Source: Branchinecta lynchi (Eukaryota > Arthropoda > Branchiopoda > Anostraca > Branchinectidae). From it: a DNA stretch of 64,000 bases. Positions within the stretch are counted from its first letter, which is position 1, and each line of letters starts with the position of its first letter. Of the stretch, positions 59,201 through 62,200 are shown in pieces. Location: positions 22,070,628 through 22,134,627 of the forward strand of contig JAKZAP010000010.1 in NCBI GenBank assembly GCA_023053575.1. The letters are read 5' to 3'. The notes under the pieces are model-generated. The model searched no databases, had not been told where the DNA came from, and saw only the letters and a program-made list of their open reading frames with translations. A program made the position numbers and the translations under genes.

Positions 59201-62200
59201 AGAATATGGGTAGTGAGTCCCCAAGACAAACAAAAACGCAGGGACTCCTAAATTGGAGTCCTCGGAAAATGGCGCGCTTACTCTGCCGCAGGCTACCTTG
59301 CCTGTTGCGAAAAGGAGGGTTCACACCTCGAAGAAGAGAGGAAAAATGCAGTGACTCACGCTACCACTATTGAATGAATGAATGAATCATTCAGCAAAAG
59401 CCATATTGAATTGAACTTTATTTGTAACCCGTCTACGTAGAGACAGAGTATGGTAAAAAAAATGAAAAAAAAAAGACAGAATAACAACAGCATCAACCAA
59501 GTGAATTAAAAGTCAGTAAACCGAAGCATCATGGGGCTCCATGGATGAATACAATTCAATCATTCAATCAATCAAGTTTAATCCAAATAGCTAAAAGCTA
59601 GAAAAGGAATACAAATTTACAAAATACACAGACACACAAGAAACAAATTAACTAATACACTCACAAGAAATTACCAGAAATAAATGATGGAATGAAACTA
59701 CGTAAAAATTGGGTAGAAGAATTAGCGGGATATGCGGAAAACTTATTGCCAGTATTCCTCTCAGACCGACGCACGGAGGACGGGAGGGGAGGGGGGAATA
59801 GATGGGTCATCTGAGGACAACACGTTATCTTAGCTCTAAATTTGTTTGAAAGAGTATTTCTACGTACAGATAATTTAGAAAACAATTCTCTAAAAGAATT
59901 CCGTAAATTAAAGAGTTCTGTAATTCTGTAACATTAACGAAACAGTTCTAGTTATACAAAAGTTCTCAACGAGATGGCTGTTCCTTGTCCAGGGGGGGGG
60001 GGGGGTAGCAGGCATTTGGCAAACCGAAAGAAAATTGAACGAATATGACGAAGATTTTCGGTACTGAAGAATGTCCAGAACGGGGAAAGCTATAGAACGT
60101 GACGGAGAGCCGTCGCGTTGTAGGAGTATAGTAGAAGTATGCTTATTTGAACCCTTTTTTAACTGTTCCACTACGTTGTCTTTGTTACTTGCATATAAAA
60201 AAGTAAAATGGAAAAGAAAAATAACAAACTTGATATCAGCTAACAGCCAACTATTTCAGGGTTATCCTGGCACAAACTTGAAGCAGAAATTCAATTAAAT
60301 TTCTTTGATTTTGAATTTATTAAAATGGTCCTTCTTCTTTTGAAGGCATCTGACGGTTCGGACAACCATCTTCTCCATTGAAGGTGCGTTCCTCCCGGCA
60401 AACTTTTCAAATTATAAAAAATAAAACAGAGGTGTCAGCTGAGTCTCTTTCATAGGTGAATGATGAATTAACAAGATATTCAAAAAGTGACAAAAGCTTG
60501 AGTGATTATTACTAGTATTTATAGGAAAAAATGCCTGGTTTGGGTTTTAGTTTGTCTTCGGTGATCGTTCAGTGTTAGCAAACGTTCACATAAGCATACC
60601 TCTACTGTACGCTACAATCTCCCAAATATACCTGCAATACAAAGTATTTATACGCATAGGCTAAGCCAGTTTGACATCATCAGGTTCAGCAAAAAGACGC
60701 AAAGGAAAGTTTGACCCCTCCAGATAGTATTTGTTGGCTTAGGGGAGGGTTCCGGATAGATGCAGCCGTATCCGAGCGTATAGATAGATAGATAGATATT
60801 TTTATTGATCTAGCTCGTAGCGCTGACATGGCAATAAATACGTCGACCATTACATTTAATGTGTTACAATACTTGAATATATACAATTATTACATAAAAG
60901 ATACATTTATTACACAAAAGAAAATAAACCATTCGGAATTCACTAACTTTTTGTTAATTTTCTCAATAAAATGTAAGCTAACAAAGGGAACCGTCAGTTG
61001 TACGCTTGTTTTCACCATCAAGTGTGTACTCCTGATACTAAACGGATTATTCAGCTAATATTTTATTCGCCCTATTTTGGATCTTCTTGAAAAAGATCAT
61101 CTTTAGCCTGTAGTTTAAAATTGGCTTACTGAATTTCGCTGTCAAGTTTATACTACGTTTGTTCTTACTACACGGATTACTCAGCTAAAATTTACTTCGC
61201 GGTATTTCCGGCCTTTTTGGGATCCCAAGACGTAAGCGGAGGGATACCTATGACATCGCAAAAGTTGTCCGTCTGTCTGTGAGCATGATAACTGTCGAAG
61301 GAAATGAGATATTTTGATGAAACTTGGTGGGGGCATTCTTTGGGGCAAGAGAAAGGTCGAGTTCGTAGATGGGCTTTGTAGCTCTACATTTAGGGGTGGG
61401 GGAGGGGGTTCAAATTAGGGGACAAACAAAATATTTTTAAACAGCTAATGAGATAGTCGTTTTGGGGGTAAGAAGACATTCTGAAAACGAATATGAAAAC
61501 CATTTTCTCGCCGGACAAGTAGTTCGCCCGGAATCCGGCCAAAACCGGAAAGTTTGTTAAAGTAAGTTTTACTTGAAGTTGATTAGATGTTCGATTTAGG
61601 GGTAAGAAGACATGCTTGACACTTCTGTTAAAACCATTTTCTACCCGGACAAGTAGTTCGCCCGGAATACGGCCCAAACCGGAAAAGTCTTAAAAGTTAA
61701 ACTTTTATTTGTAGTCGATTAGATATCCGATTTAGGGGTAAGAAGAGATGCTCAGTCCGTGTATGATAATCATTTTTACCCTGACATATAGTTCGACCGG
61801 AATCTGGCTGGAACCGGAAAATTTTGTTATAAGTTAAATGTTTGTTTGAAGATGTTCAATATTGGGGAAAGAAGATACGCCGAGTTCGTTTTTTAGCTTT
61901 CTTTTTTCGCCGGACAAGTAGTTTCGGATTCCGGCCGAAACCGGAAAATTGGCAGAAGTAACACTGTAAAAAGTTTAACTTACCGCAATATTTGCTACTC
62001 AGATTCATCTTATCTCTATTTGATATTAATATCTGCGGAGAGATAAGAATAATCCGAGTAACAAATACTGCAGTTAACTTCAATCTTTATACGGAAAAAC
62101 TTTTTACAGTGAATTAGGCAGGAAGTTTTCGTCAAGGGTAAACACACATGCTGAATCCATATCTGAACTTGGTTTTCTCACATGATTAGCTATTTGGCCT